Positions 18,420 through 28,136 of a DNA stretch of 64,000 nt are shown one piece after another (the stretch's first letter is position 1; each line of letters opens with the position of its first letter). A program made the position numbers and the translations under genes. Under the pieces are notes generated by a model that had not been told where the DNA came from, did no database searches, and was given only the letters and a program-made list of their open reading frames with translations. The DNA is from Parashewanella spongiae (lineage in GTDB: Bacteria > Pseudomonadota > Gammaproteobacteria > Enterobacterales > Shewanellaceae): NCBI RefSeq assembly GCF_004358345.1, contig NZ_CP037952.1:2666001-2730000 (forward strand), read 5' to 3'.

Positions 18420-19073
18420 TTAACTTCGATGGAACTCTATAATATGGCCGTTAAATTGCTCTTTCGATGAGTCCAAATTTGTTGGCTTAGAATGTTTATC
18501 CAAGAAACCGAATTTACGCATTTTCTGTGCAAGTTTATTTTTTTTACCTCTACCTGGATCAACAATCACCACTTCGCATTTTTTTTGCGCATGCCTGTTT
18601 ATAAAATGGGCTAAATGAATGATGCTGAATTCTTCATATAACAAATCACTTCCTATAATGACATCAAAAAGGCCTAGGTCATCATCTTCGTCAGCCCAAT
18701 CAGTACGATGAAAAGATATGGGAGGGGTTGAGTTTAGTTCAGTATTTCTTTTTAAGAATTCACTTGCAGCAGGGTGATGATCCGTCGCTGTAATATCGAC
18801 ATTTTTAGTATTTAATAATAAGCTAGTTAATCCAATGCCACAGCCAACTTCAAGGATACGTTTCTTTGTGGTGTCATAATGCAGCATGTGGCTTGCCAAT
18901 ACGATGCTTGAAGGCCATACAATACCAAAAAGAGGCCAGCTGGCTGATGATATACCTAATTTCTCTGCTTCATTATTGGGATCATGAAACTGCTGTCGAT
19001 CTCGAAGAGTGCAGAGGTGTATGTCAGTATTTTCAAACTCAAGGGTTTGATATCTAAGACGAAGATTTGTCAT
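18420..19073 (-). CDS. SAM-dependent methyltransferase, Methyltransf_16 type
   Basis: Class I methyltransferase of 217 residues from ATG at 19071-19073. SAM-binding motif I is RILEVGCGIGLTSLLL, motif II contains DITATDHHP, and motif IV FDVIIGSDLLYEE. The tryptophan-rich N-terminal FGIVWPSSIVLA segment is shared with protein-lysine methyltransferases of the METTL21/Methyltransf_16 group. The substrate is likely protein or a small molecule and is unknown. The frame opens nine codons earlier, but MTNLRLRYQTLEF is the natural N-terminus. It stands alone between repeats. Confidence 0.8.
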   Translation of the reverse strand: MTNLRLRYQTLEFENTDIHLCTLRDRQQFHDPNNEAEKLGISSASWPLFGIVWPSSIVLASHMLHYDTTKKRILEVGCGIGLTSLLLNTKNVDITATDHHPAASEFLKRNTELNSTPPISFHRTDWADEDDDLGLFDVIIGSDLLYEEFSIIHLAHFINRHAQKKCEVVIVDPGRGKKNKLAQKMRKFGFLDKHSKPTNLDSSKEQFNGHIIEFHRS

Positions 19074-19225
19074 ATATATCTTATAGCATATTGAAAACAA
19101 ATCGTTTAGATATTTAGAGAACTAAAAATAATTAACCACAATTAAGATAATTGAAATTGAGTACGATTTTGAAAGTAGAATGTGTGATAACGTTAAGGCT
19201 AAGATTGAGGCTAATTTTATTTATT

Positions 19226-19520
19226 AGGGTCAGTTGATCTTTCAGGATTAAATTTTGTGCTATTTGAGTATTTATCTGTTCAAAGCGTGAGCAGTGATGC
19301 TTAGCCATCTAAGTGAGCTGGTCACAACACAGAACAGTGAATTCTCAAAAGCATCGAAGACAACGTAAATTGGTCATTTCTGCTGCGTTATCGTTTTCTT
19401 ATTTGGAAACGAAGTAACGACAGTTTTTATGTCGGTAATAACCAAACCTCACAAACTCTGCCTTGCATAAAATAACCAATTTATCGCTGCAAAAACAATC
19501 ACGAAAGATCAACAGACCCT
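19226..19520. repeat. IS4-derived MITE (295 bp) carrying the 30-bp module
   Basis: Both ends and about 140 bp of interior on each side match the ends of the IS4-type element at 31586-33352. Ends are AGGGTCAGTTGATCTTTC and the complement of AGGGTCTGTTGATCTTTC. The transposase gene is missing, so this is an internal-deletion derivative mobilisable by that transposase. Against the intact element it has one clean extra segment of 30 bases at 19407-19436. Confidence 0.88.
19407..19436 (+). repeat. 30-bp module, copy a
   Basis: Begins AAACGAAGTAACG and ends TATGTCGGT. The matching segment of the IS4 element (complement of 31668-31683) reads straight through TTTGG-AATAACC without it, so this is an exact 30-base insertion in the 5' side of a TTTGG/CCAAA hairpin loop. 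Confidence 0.85.
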
Positions 19521-19582
19521 AGTGTATTAATTAGATCAGCTTGATTAATGTTACTATTCTTTTTTCATCTAAATGTATCTCA

Positions 19583-20365
19583 ATGTTATCCCGAACAAAA
19601 TATCATCGCAGTGGCCCCGATTATCGATTTGGTGAACAAGTTGATTTTTTAGATATTAAAACCACATTTGGCTTTTATCACGTACGAGTCGGTCGTTGGG
19701 TAACAAAAGAAGAATCTAAATTAGCGGCCAATTTAGTTTTTGATTCATTAGCTGATTTGGCTTTCATTTTGAACTTACCTCCGAAGGCTATTGGTCTTCG
19801 AGAAACCTTAAGTTTGGCATTCGGTCATGGTGGACGCAAAGGTGTTCAAGCACATTATGACGTTAATCATAGACAATTAGCTTTAGCTAAAAATGCTGGT
19901 GCTGGTGCGCTTGCACATGAATTTTGGCACGCATTTGACCATTATATTGCTGACAAAGTATTCGTATATTCTGATACTAAGAATTTGTTTGCGAGTGAGC
20001 TTTGGCTTAAAGATCAACCAATGTTTGAACATCCATTAAATGAAAGGTTAAACCAGTTATTTGGAGTAGCTTTTTTAGAACAAGGCGGTGTAGAGTCAAG
20101 TGATTATGTTCGAAATGGAATTAAACTTGATAAAGATTTGGGGACAAAATATTATTCTCTACCTACAGAACTAATGGCTAGAGCTTTTGAATCTAGTATA
20201 GAATTTTACCAAGGTATTCAAAATTCTTATTTAGTTTCAGGGACAATAAATTCATCTACAAAAATCAGTAATATTTTTCCTGATACTCAACATAAGGAAC
20301 TAATTTTTAAGGCGATAATAGATTATTTTAATCCCTTGGGAATGGCACTTTCTACGGAGAAGTAA
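19583..20365 (+). CDS. Putative zinc-dependent protein with HEFWH motif, CLCA_X-like
   Basis: Conserved protein of 260 residues seen in Vibrio and Shewanella relatives and named CLCA_X family; function unknown. It contains AHEFWHAFDHYIADK with the zincin signature HExxH at residues 112-116. Upstream is a conserved GLRETLSLAFGHGGRKGVQAH segment resembling polyvalent-protein domains found in phages and mobile elements. This suggests a metallopeptidase, not shown here. MLSRTKYHRSG at 19583 is preferred to the ATG at 19541, which adds a hydrophobic tail. It ends 2 bases before the SDR gene, so the two are coupled. Confidence 0.7.
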   Translation: MLSRTKYHRSGPDYRFGEQVDFLDIKTTFGFYHVRVGRWVTKEESKLAANLVFDSLADLAFILNLPPKAIGLRETLSLAFGHGGRKGVQAHYDVNHRQLALAKNAGAGALAHEFWHAFDHYIADKVFVYSDTKNLFASELWLKDQPMFEHPLNERLNQLFGVAFLEQGGVESSDYVRNGIKLDKDLGTKYYSLPTELMARAFESSIEFYQGIQNSYLVSGTINSSTKISNIFPDTQHKELIFKAIIDYFNPLGMALSTEK

Positions 20366-20367
20366 AC

Positions 20368-21075
20368 ATGACACACGAAGCTACTTTGAAACAAGTATTG
20401 ATCACTGGTTCGAATCGTGGAATTGGCTTAGCACTTACTCGACTATATTGTAAACAAAATTGGCAGGTCATAGCTTGTTGTCGCGACCCTGAATCCGCTA
20501 CAGAGCTTAAGGCTTTATCTGATGAATATCAAAACTTAGATGTTTTTGCATTAGATGTAACGGATTATGATGCAGTGAAAATATTAGCAGCAGATTTAAA
20601 AAATGTGCATTTGAACTTGCTCATTAATAATGCGGGTTATTACGGCCCTAAAGGCTATGCATTTGGTGAAACTGATGTTGCTGAATGGCGTAAGGTCTTT
20701 GAGATAAACACGATTGCTCCGATGAAAATGATTGAAGCATTTAACCAGCAGTTAAAAAATGGGAATGGTTTAATTGCCAATATGTCTTCGGCAATGGGTA
20801 GTATGGGAGAAAATGCCAGTGGGGGTAGTTACATATACCGTTCGTCAAAAGCGGCTTTAAATGCGATAACCAAAAGCATGTCGATTGACGGGGAAGCTGA
20901 TGGTATTCGCGCAATAGCCTTACACCCAGGGTGGGTTAAAACTGATATGGGTGGAACTAATGCTTTGCTAACAACAGAGCAGTCCGTAACAGGTTTGAAA
21001 TCAGTTTTAGATAATTTTAATGACTCACAAAACGGTGCTTTTTATGATTCTAAAGGTCGTAATTTAGCTTGGTAA
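20368..21075 (+). CDS. Short-chain dehydrogenase/reductase, C-factor-like
   Basis: NAD(P)-dependent SDR of 235 residues. The cofactor motif TGSNRGIG (13-20), the NNAG motif (87-90), Ser140/141 in the NMSSAMG strand, and the catalytic Tyr157/Lys161 (YRSSK) are all present. It resembles the CsgA/C-factor-type reductases common in gammaproteobacteria. Substrate unknown. It starts 2 bases after the CLCA_X-like gene. A REP-like hairpin follows at 21114. Confidence 0.88.
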   Translation: MTHEATLKQVLITGSNRGIGLALTRLYCKQNWQVIACCRDPESATELKALSDEYQNLDVFALDVTDYDAVKILAADLKNVHLNLLINNAGYYGPKGYAFGETDVAEWRKVFEINTIAPMKMIEAFNQQLKNGNGLIANMSSAMGSMGENASGGSYIYRSSKAALNAITKSMSIDGEADGIRAIALHPGWVKTDMGGTNALLTTEQSVTGLKSVLDNFNDSQNGAFYDSKGRNLAW

Positions 21076-21113
21076 CTGTCAGTGAGGCGAGTTGGCTTAT
21101 TTAATCACTACGG

Positions 21114-21143
21114 GTTTAATCCCTCGCCCCTTGAGGCGAACTA
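21114..21143. repeat. REP-like hairpin, copy 3
   Basis: GGTTTAATCCCTCGCCCCTTGAGGCGAACTAA-type hairpin, related to the first half of the pairs at 11670 and 17288. It lies 39 bases after the SDR gene and could end its transcript. Confidence 0.6.
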
Positions 21144-21224
21144 ACACAAAAGGTTTGTGTTTTGTCATATCTGCGTAGTCTGATATCCAGCGTCTTTCAC
21201 TAAACAAGAAAAAGGCGCTAGACT

Positions 21225-21255
21225 ACCAACATACAAAACTGTCGTTATTACATTG
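21225..21255 (-). repeat. 31-bp module, copy e (diverged)
   Basis: On the minus strand this resembles copies a-d: on the plus strand it starts ACCAACATACAAAACTGTCG and then becomes TTATTACATTG in place of TTACTTCGTTT. It joins the broken left end of a MITE family 2 copy to a sequence GGCGCTAGACT, which also precedes copy f. Confidence 0.65.
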
Positions 21256-21502
21256 CTACGTTGAGAAAATTTTGTGAAGTATTCTTTATAGACCAAAGTG
21301 TGCGAATACAAGCTCCTGAAGGGCAAGGCTAAAGGTTTCCATTACTGCGTTGCACGTTCTTGAATTATCCCGACATGAGCACTAAGTGCGTTGAACGCCA
21401 GTTTTGTATGGCGGCCGGAGGGAATATGGTACTTCGAACATCCGCCTTGTACTGAAAACCTTTATCTCTTGCTGAGTGAGAGATTAATTACTGTAATTGG
21501 TA
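21256..21502. repeat. MITE family 2, left-truncated copy
   Basis: The right end TTAATTACTGTAATTGGTA and about 245 bp of interior match 5978-6294; the left end is missing and replaced by the module-bearing junction at 21225. No gene lies in 21076-21565. Confidence 0.8.
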
Positions 21503-21565
21503 TTACTTACATTTGTTGTATGTGGTGAACAATATTTGTTAAGAGTTGCTGCTTTGGATTAAAAG

Positions 21566-22420
21566 TTAAAGCTTCAATAAATGAGATTTTTTAACAAAAA
21601 ATTGTTGTTTTTCATTTGAAAACGGACAAATAAATCCTAACGATACCGATTGCAGTTGTAGATCTCTGTTGTATTGTTCATTGTCTAAGCCATAAAGCCG
21701 ATCACCAACAATAGGGTTGCCCAAGCCACTTAAATGCTTTCGTATTTGATGTTTGCGGCCGGTAAGTAGTTGTATGTTTACTAGAGAAAAGCTTTCTTTC
21801 TTTTCAGCAAATGATAAAACACTTAGAGCACGCTTATCATCAATATCTTGGTTTAGTTGGCACTCATCAGGTAAAGTGGATAAATCTCCATGAACAATGG
21901 CTTGATAACGTTTATCCATTTGACGACTACTGAACATTTCACTGAATATACGTGCAGCGTTTTTACTATGGCACAACAAAATCAGTCCAGAAGTAGCCCG
22001 ATCTAATCGATGAACTAAAAAGGCAGGCCTTTCTATTCCTCCAGTAATCTGATGAAAATTCATTTCGACCCATCGATTAATACTTAAATGATCACACCAA
22101 CGGCTGCCTTGACAATTAAGACCATAAGGTTTGTACCAAACACTATAATGCTCAGCATCAAAAATGAGCTCAGGTTTTTCGGCAGAAATGGAAAGTAATT
22201 TAGCGTTATAATTTAAAACTAATTTATCATCAAATTTTAATGGCTTACTGGCACGCCTAAATCTTTTTTTGCTTTTACCTCTTTGTAACCAAACGGCACC
22301 TTTTTGCATTGCATCTTTTATTTGCTTTTGAGAAAGCCCGCTATTTTTACACAGTATCTCATGAGCTTTAAGCTGACTGTTAACTTGGTTAACAGTCAAA
22401 GAGAGTTCAATAATGTCCAT
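21566..22420 (-). CDS. RluA-family pseudouridine synthase
   Basis: RNA-modifying enzyme of 284 residues with the catalytic motif HRLDRATSGLILLCHS, whose Asp attacks the uracil ring, and the later GRKHQIRKHLSGLGNPIVGDRLYG block, both typical of RluA-type synthases. The N-terminal region resembles a small S4-like part with LSQKQIKDAMQKGAVW. Which rRNA or tRNA uridine it modifies cannot be told. It is flanked by MITE copies on both sides and transcribed alone. Confidence 0.88.
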   Translation of the reverse strand: MDIIELSLTVNQVNSQLKAHEILCKNSGLSQKQIKDAMQKGAVWLQRGKSKKRFRRASKPLKFDDKLVLNYNAKLLSISAEKPELIFDAEHYSVWYKPYGLNCQGSRWCDHLSINRWVEMNFHQITGGIERPAFLVHRLDRATSGLILLCHSKNAARIFSEMFSSRQMDKRYQAIVHGDLSTLPDECQLNQDIDDKRALSVLSFAEKKESFSLVNIQLLTGRKHQIRKHLSGLGNPIVGDRLYGLDNEQYNRDLQLQSVSLGFICPFSNEKQQFFVKKSHLLKL

Positions 22421-22489
22421 TTAGGTATCAAAAATTTACTTATTATGGTTATTGTATCCTAACGTTATATAGAGATGCGAGAGGTTTAT

Positions 22490-22752
22490 CCTAAATAAAT
22501 CGTTTGAACGCACAATTTAACTTTAATCTATTGAAGTTAAATACAAAATAATACAACCCGAATTCAGCCAACAAGTAAGTGCTGAACATTCCTATACTTG
22601 CCAAAATCACCGCTAGCTGCGCTATAAATTTTGCAAGTAGAAACGAAGTAACGCCAGTTTTGTATGTCGGTAACTACTACTTTCTACTATTCATGCCTTG
22701 CTGTCAGTAATTTTTTCTGCGTATATGAATGTTCCCAACCAATTTATTTAGG
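22490..22752. repeat. MITE family 3, copy 2 (263 bp)
   Basis: Ends CCTAAATAAATCG and CAATTTATTTAGG. Possible imperfect 5-bp duplication TTTAT/TTTAA. Exactly the same length as the copy at 27874-28136. A hairpin stem GCAAGTAG at 22633-22640 is followed by the 31-bp module. The rest of 22421-22966 shows no gene. Confidence 0.85.
22641..22671 (+). repeat. 31-bp module, copy b
   Basis: Starts AAACGAAGTAACG and ends TATGTCGGT, directly after the hairpin arm GCAAGTAG. Removing it leaves GCAAGTAG-AACTA, comparable to the module-free hairpin in MITE family 4 at 13985-14005. Confidence 0.8.
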
Positions 22753-22966
22753 TTTAACGATTATGCGTAGAGTAGGGCAGATGCAAATTTTGATTTTGCC
22801 AGCTTGTAAAAAATGAGATAGTATAAGTTTTATATAAAAACAAGGCGTTGCGCGCATTTTAGTCGTGAAGTTCTTTCAGGTCGGAGTAGATAGTTAAAAA
22901 TTAAAAAATCATATTGCTGCACTATAATGGTTTGATCATGAGGTAGCCCGCAAGTTTTTAGATGTT

Positions 22967-23185
22967 ATGTTTAAAAGGATGTTTTTTATGTTTCATAAAG
23001 GAAAAAAACTATTTGGTTTAATTGGTTTGATTATTTCAGTCACTGGCATCATAGATTTAATATTTTATTGGCCAGTTTCAAGTTACGATAATTTTTTTCT
23101 AATTAAAAGAGTTGCATACATTATTGCAGGGGCTTCAATATTTTGGCTTCATTTACTCAAGGCGCAGTTAAAAAATAACAATTAG
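22967..23185 (+). CDS. Small two-helix membrane protein (72 aa)
   Basis: Not recognised. A basic N-terminus is followed by two hydrophobic segments at about residues 14-34 and 45-63, and a short polar C-terminus with KAQLKNNN. The start could be ATG 22967, or the later Met at residue 5 or 8. No obvious partner: it lies between a MITE and the esterase-like gene 196 bases downstream, in the same direction. Confidence 0.45.
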   Translation: MFKRMFFMFHKGKKLFGLIGLIISVTGIIDLIFYWPVSSYDNFFLIKRVAYIIAGASIFWLHLLKAQLKNNN

Positions 23186-23380
23186 ACCTTCCTTAAATGT
23201 CATAGGAATGAATTTCAATTTAGTAGGAATGAAGATTACAGTCTGCATTGTGAAAACCTTCCATTCGATGAAGATCAAAAATTAAACTGTATTTCAATTT
23301 AATGTACCACGCATGATCAGATAGCGTATGCAAAGATCTCTCAGTTTTACCTGCATTTAAAAGGTTAACAAGGAAAGTTT

Positions 23381-24652
23381 ATGAATAAGGTGTTAATACT
23401 TCTATCATTGCTTATTTTTACATTTACACAAGCAACGAATGTCAACGCAGTGACACAAGAAGATGAGCAGATTGCAAGAACTGAATATCCCACAAATACA
23501 CTTTATAAAATTTGGCTTGACCAGCAAATAAACGATAATGCTGCACTTGATTTTTATAATACACTTACTGAAAAACACATTCTTGAATTAAATAAAGAAA
23601 ATAAAGCGACGGTAACTTACTTTGCTAAAGGAAGTGATGATACAGAGTATATTATGCAGTCAGGAGGCCCAGACTTCTATGGACTAAGGTTCAAGCAAAT
23701 AGGCAAAAGTGGCATTTACTATTGCCTTCAGGCAATTCCACTTGACGCATGGTTCGCGTATGGTGTGAATGAATTTAAACGAATAAAAGTTCAAGGCTCA
23801 ACTGACCTTGAAAAAACAGTCATGGAGCATATCTATGACGGTGCTGTTATTGGTCCAAACGCTCCATTGTCTGTGCATGTTCAATATAGAAGGGGTGTAC
23901 CAAAAGGCACAATTCATAAGTTTACTCTAGAAAGTAAATTTATGAACGAAAAACGTGAGATTCAGATTTACTTACCAGCCGACTATAATCAAAACGTTGC
24001 ACACAATCTTGTTTTTCAGCTTGACGGACAGAATTACTCGAAGGGAGCTGAACAAGATCCAATTTGGCATGGTTGGACGCCTTTACCAACAATTTTAGAT
24101 AACCTAATTTATGAACAGAAAATAGGACCTACCATCGCAGTGTTTATAGTTAATCAGGGGAATCGTTCAAAGGAGTTAATTAGCGAACGGATGACTGATT
24201 TCATCGCACTTGAGTTACTGCCGTGGTTTAAAGAGAATTACAATATAGTATCAAATCCTAAAAATATTGTGGTATCAGGGCCTAGCCGTGCGGGTTTTAC
24301 CGCAGCCAATACAGCCCTGCGCCATTCGAACCTTATTGGTTCGGTGCTTTCGCAATCAGGCTCTTTTTACTACACACTAAATGAAAACAGGAATTGGCCT
24401 ATCTATCCTGAATTCGAAGGAAAGCTTCTTTCAAATTATAAGCTATCAGCAAAGAAAGCCATTCAGTTTTATCTCGATGTTGGCTTGTATGATCTCGGAC
24501 TGGCGGTGGTCGGTACTAATCGTCAATTTAGGGATGTACTGCAATTACAAGGATATCAGGTTGATTACTATGAATATAAAGGAGGTCACTCTCATTTGGG
24601 CTGGCGGCACACTATTGCCAACGGTTTAATTTCTCTAATTGGTATAAATTAA
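23381..24652 (+). CDS. Secreted esterase, enterochelin-esterase (Fes)-like
   Basis: Predicted exported alpha/beta hydrolase of 423 residues with a signal peptide at about 1-23 (MNKVLILLSLLIFTF). The C-terminal Fes/esterase-D-like domain has the nucleophile elbow SGPSRAG with Ser302, aspartates in LDVGLYD, and the catalytic His403 in GGHSHLGWRH. The N-terminal third is an Ig-like domain as in Fes proteins. The usual Fes substrate is ferric enterobactin, but no siderophore genes are adjacent, so another ester is equally possible. ATG with a GGAAAG ribosome site. Confidence 0.8.
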   Translation: MNKVLILLSLLIFTFTQATNVNAVTQEDEQIARTEYPTNTLYKIWLDQQINDNAALDFYNTLTEKHILELNKENKATVTYFAKGSDDTEYIMQSGGPDFYGLRFKQIGKSGIYYCLQAIPLDAWFAYGVNEFKRIKVQGSTDLEKTVMEHIYDGAVIGPNAPLSVHVQYRRGVPKGTIHKFTLESKFMNEKREIQIYLPADYNQNVAHNLVFQLDGQNYSKGAEQDPIWHGWTPLPTILDNLIYEQKIGPTIAVFIVNQGNRSKELISERMTDFIALELLPWFKENYNIVSNPKNIVVSGPSRAGFTAANTALRHSNLIGSVLSQSGSFYYTLNENRNWPIYPEFEGKLLSNYKLSAKKAIQFYLDVGLYDLGLAVVGTNRQFRDVLQLQGYQVDYYEYKGGHSHLGWRHTIANGLISLIGIN

Positions 24653-24705
24653 CAGTGATGCTCGAAACTATATGAGGAGTTGTATTATAAATCTTAGAGA
24701 TCCCC

Positions 24706-25048
24706 TCATATTTTTGAATTAAATAATTCCAAAGACACTGCGGTAAACACGGTGATTTTTTGGTATCGATAAAAGTTTTCCATTAATGGAAGTGCCCACT
24801 CTTCTCTCATTGTCGGTAATAGTTCATAGTATATGCAGCCTTGACGAAATAATGAGTAGCTTCTTGTCTTAGTGTGCGACTATAATAAAGTTTGATAATT
24901 TATAATAGAGTTTGTCATTTTTTGCTTGTTTGTACCGTTCATCGTCTGGGTAAACCAACTCGCTTTTGCCCCATAACGAGCCAGCAAGTCCATTCATTGC
25001 AATACTATTTCTAATGTTTACTCGTTTAAAATAATGATTTTTTGACAT
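24706..25048 (-). pseudogene. Frameshifted remnant, possibly an IS transposase C-terminus
   Basis: Two overlapping minus-strand frames make one readable tail. The first runs from ATG at 25046-25048 with GSLWGKSELVYPDDERYKQA to a stop at 24869. The second continues in another frame with RSYSLFRQGCIYYELLP and MREEWALPLMENFYRYQ to the stop at 24706. The second part is reminiscent of DDE transposase C-termini of the IS4/IS10 type, but this is a weak recognition. The rest of 24653-25293 shows no gene. Confidence 0.35.
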
Positions 25049-25293
25049 GCTCTTTTGTGAGTAATTAGACCTAATGATTAATATTTATAGTAGTTCGTGC
25101 TATAAATTTACCTCAAGTGCTATTGTAGTGAAAATTACCATTTGTTAACTTACTTAATTTAACCATTTTTCGTCAAGATAATATGTTTTTTTGTGCTGTT
25201 AGCGGTGATTTTACCTGAAGTTACTTTATCAAGTGCATGCAAGAAGGTGTTATGGGTAAATAGGGTTTGGCTAACTCCCGATTAAATCGCTTA

Positions 25294-25518
25294 TTAGCTG
25301 CCTGTTACAATAGGTTTTTTCATATATTTAACCAAACTCGGAGCTGATAAAACTTGTGAATTTGTAAGTGCATTATAAACATCAACTTGATCATCTGCTT
25401 TTCTATATTGACCAAGTTTAAGCTTACTTTCAATACTTGATAACTCGATGTTAAAGCCCACAAAACCAGCGAATAACTTATCTCTAAACTCATTAGTTAT
25501 AACCGGCATTGCGCACAC
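25294..25518 (-). pseudogene. C-terminal remnant of a PaiB-like FMN-binding protein
   Basis: A 74-residue frame reading FRDKLFAGFVGFNIELSSIES and KLGQYRKADD resembles the C-terminal end of the PaiB / FMN-binding transcriptional regulator family, in which the segment ends with a conserved KLSQNR-type motif. The N-terminal three-quarters are absent, so this is probably debris. If expressed, it would start at the ATG at 25516-25518, without a strong ribosome site. Confidence 0.4.
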
Positions 25519-25870
25519 AGAATAATTATGCGGTTAAGGGTGAATAAGAAATCACCTTTTATCTATGTTCTACTTAAAATTAACCGATGTGAACATTTTT
25601 ACAACGCAAAAATGAGTAACCATTCATTAATTTTGGGTTTTTAATAGATGTGCTCAATGTCAGTTATAACATCACGCTCGACAAGAAGCTCAGGTTCATA
25701 TTTATTTAACAACCTCAAGTGGTTGGGTGTTATTTAAAAGAGACACTTTTTATAGACATGTACAGCTACTTAATTCCAAGTAGGAATCGTTGGTAAAGGG
25801 ATTATCCCTTCTGCACTCCCTTAAAAAAACATCGAGTAGGGTGAGGCGTTAGTGCCTCATCCCTCTCACA
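25519..25870. other. Gene-free stretch before intron 2
   Basis: No gene is supported. A short minus-strand frame ending near 25645 (ELLVERDVITDIEHIY) reads like the tail of a lost protein but cannot be named. The part beyond about 25800 probably belongs to the 3' end of group II intron 2, including a hairpin GTGAGGCGTTAGTGCCTCAT at 25840-25860, which could be domain VI. Confidence 0.4.
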
Positions 25871-25901
25871 GAACCGTACGTACGGGGCTCGTATACGGCT
25901 C
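25871..25901 (-). other. Group II intron 2 domain V
   Basis: A 31-nt hairpin on the minus strand, starting GAGCCGTATACG and ending CGTACGGTTC, positioned after the RT reading frame as expected. It is slightly shorter than the usual 34 nt. Confidence 0.75.
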
Positions 25902-25919
25902 CTGCTTAATTTTATTCAA

Positions 25920-27352
25920 TTACTTTGTACTGAGCACATAGCCCGTTCGCACTTCTTCAAGATTGTATAGCCCCATCTCTGCAAACCATTTATTCGGCAT
26001 TGCATAATGAGAGAGTGGACTACTTGCGTTCTTCCACTTCATCATTTGAATGAACTTAAATGGTGGCTTATAACCAAGTTGCTTAAGTCTGCGGTGTAGC
26101 CTACCTGGCTTTTTCCACAGTCTTAATTGTATGCTCTCAGTCGTCGCCTTAACCATGCGGCTAGCTTCTTGAACTCTATGCTCGCATTCGCTATTCGAAA
26201 ATATTGGCTAAAACCTCTTAGGGATGTCGCAGTTCAAATAATACCACTTTAAATTTCAACGCTTAATTTGTCATACCTGCGAACGCAGGTATCCAGCGAC
26301 TTGTGCCCAAATTAACCAAAGACTCTGGACTCCTGCGTTCGCAGGAGTGACGATAAAATTGGTATACATTCTTCCGCCACGTCCCTTAGTTTCGGGTTTA
26401 ACTCTTTTATCACCCGTTGTAATGGCTTACCACCGTTGCGTTTGGTGAGCGCTTTAAGCTGCACTTTGAAGCTTTTCAGTTTCTTAGCTTGGATTGTCGT
26501 ATAGTTACTGCCAATCTCTACTCCGAGAAACTTTACCCCATCATCACTATGAGTTATGTGAGTTTTACTCCGATTTACTGTCAGCTTTAAGTCTTTTTCA
26601 AGTAGCTTTGTCGCTTGCTTCAGTGCATTATCTGCACCTTTGCGACTGTGACATAATATCAGGATATCATCTGCGTATCTGACCAATCGATGATTTCTAC
26701 GTTTCATCTCTTGGTCAAAGGCATCAAGGTAGATATTCGCTATCAGTGGACTGATAACGCCACCTTGTGGACTTCCTGTTACTGTTGCTTGCCAGTTGCC
26801 TCCTACGATAACACCGCTTTCAAGGAACTGTTTTATCAACCTTAAGATACTGCCATCTTTTACCCTTCTGCTTATGCTCGTTAAGATTAGCTCTTGGTCG
26901 AGTAAGTCAAAGCATTTGGATAAATCCATATCCACCACATGTTTTAAGTCATATTGACGGATAAACATCGTGGCTTTGTTTATGGCATCATGGCCGCTTC
27001 TGTGTGGTCGATATCCATAGCTTGATGGATGGAACTGCTCTTCAAATATCGGACTTAGTATATCGTTTAGGCATTGTTGTACGATTCGGTCTCGAACTGT
27101 TGGTGTCCCAAGCTTTCTCACTCCACCATCATCTTTCGGGATTTCTACCCGTTTGACGGCTGAAGGTCGGTATTGCTTGGTCTTGAGTTCGATAAGAAGT
27201 TTATCAAGTTCGTTACTCAGATTTGAGGCGAATTGCTCTAAGCTCTGCTCATCAATTCCAGCAGTGCCTTTGGCTCTCCACACTTTCTTAAATCCGTTGT
27301 ACAGTGATTCTTTGTTAAGTAAGCGACCATACAAGCTGTAATAAACTCTCAT
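25920..27352 (-). pseudogene. ltrA: Group II intron RT/maturase split by a MITE and a frameshift
   Basis: The RT part (27352-26386) has GYRPHRSGHDA, the GSPQGGVISPLIANIYLDAF block and YADDILIL, so the polymerase core is intact. After NPKL the 165-bp MITE family 1 copy at 26221-26385 enters. Removing it and one TTA duplication restores the reading GFSQYFRIANASIEFKKLAA. A further one-base loss near 26140 breaks the frame before IQLRLWKKPGRLHRRLKQLG, and the conserved end PPFKFIQMMKWKNASSPLSH lies in the 25920-26156 frame. Confidence 0.9.
26221..26385. repeat. MITE family 1, copy 2 (165 bp, TSD TTA)
   Basis: Nearly identical to 18070-18234, with only a base or two different over the length. It is flanked by TTA at 26218-26220 and 26386-26388. 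It disrupts the RT gene of intron 2, so it inserted after the intron arrived. Confidence 0.95.
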
Positions 27353-27873
27353 TGACCTCTCTGTGTGCGTTATTTGGGTTCAGTGTCTTGTTTTCATCAG
27401 TCGGTGTATTTCACTCAGCCTCAAAGCCTTCTAGCCCTTGGCAATTTACTTTGATATGACTGAATTACTCCCGTATACGGCTTCGGTCTCCAGAGTCATT
27501 ATTCCTAATGCCTCCAGTCGGAAATGCCTCACTCATCTTTTTGTGATTTTCTGTATCTTTGAAAAAAAATCCTGTCCATCACAAACTTAAATTAAGCTTC
27601 ACCCCTTCGCCAACATCAAGGCTTTTGGCTTTTGGCTGTTGATGTCGCCAATAAACTACGTCATTGGTCAATCCAGTTTTGCCCTCCACACCATTACTGG
27701 CTTTCATCGGCTGGATTTTACTCACTACTACGGGCTCATCGGCCACCTCGCACCAACTTCTACCTTGAGTTTCCTCTTGTATAAAAGCTTCTGGACTATC
27801 CCAGATAAGGTGTCAGGCTTCCCCAGTTACTGCACTCGCTCCCTGTTAGAAATCCCACCCTCAAGCACATGAT

Positions 27874-28136
27874 CCTAAATAAATCGGCTGAACGCACAAT
27901 TTAGCTTTAATCTATTGAAGTTAAATACAAAACTAAACAACCCTAATTCACCCATCAGGTGAGTGCTGAACATTCATATACTTGCCAAAATCACCGCTAG
28001 CTGCGTTATAAATTTTGCAAGTAGAAACGAAGTAACGACAGTTTTATATGTCGGTAACCACTACTTGCTGCTATTCATGCCTTGCTATCAGTAATTTTTT
28101 CTGTGTATATGAACGCTCCCAACCGATTTATTTAGG
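27874..28136. repeat. MITE family 3, copy 3 (263 bp, TSD ATGAT)
   Basis: Ends CCTAAATAAATCGG and CCGATTTATTTAGG, with a perfect 5-base duplication ATGAT at 27869-27873 and 28137-28141. It is inserted in the domain I region of intron 2. It contains the hairpin GCAAGTAG ... CTACTTGC with the 31-bp module in its loop. Confidence 0.93.
28025..28055 (+). repeat. 31-bp module, copy c
   Basis: Starts AAACGAAGTAACG and ends TATGTCGGT, sitting between the arms GCAAGTAG (28017-28024) and CTACTTGC (28061-28068) with AACCA left as loop. This is the clearest case of insertion at the apex of a stem. Confidence 0.85.
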
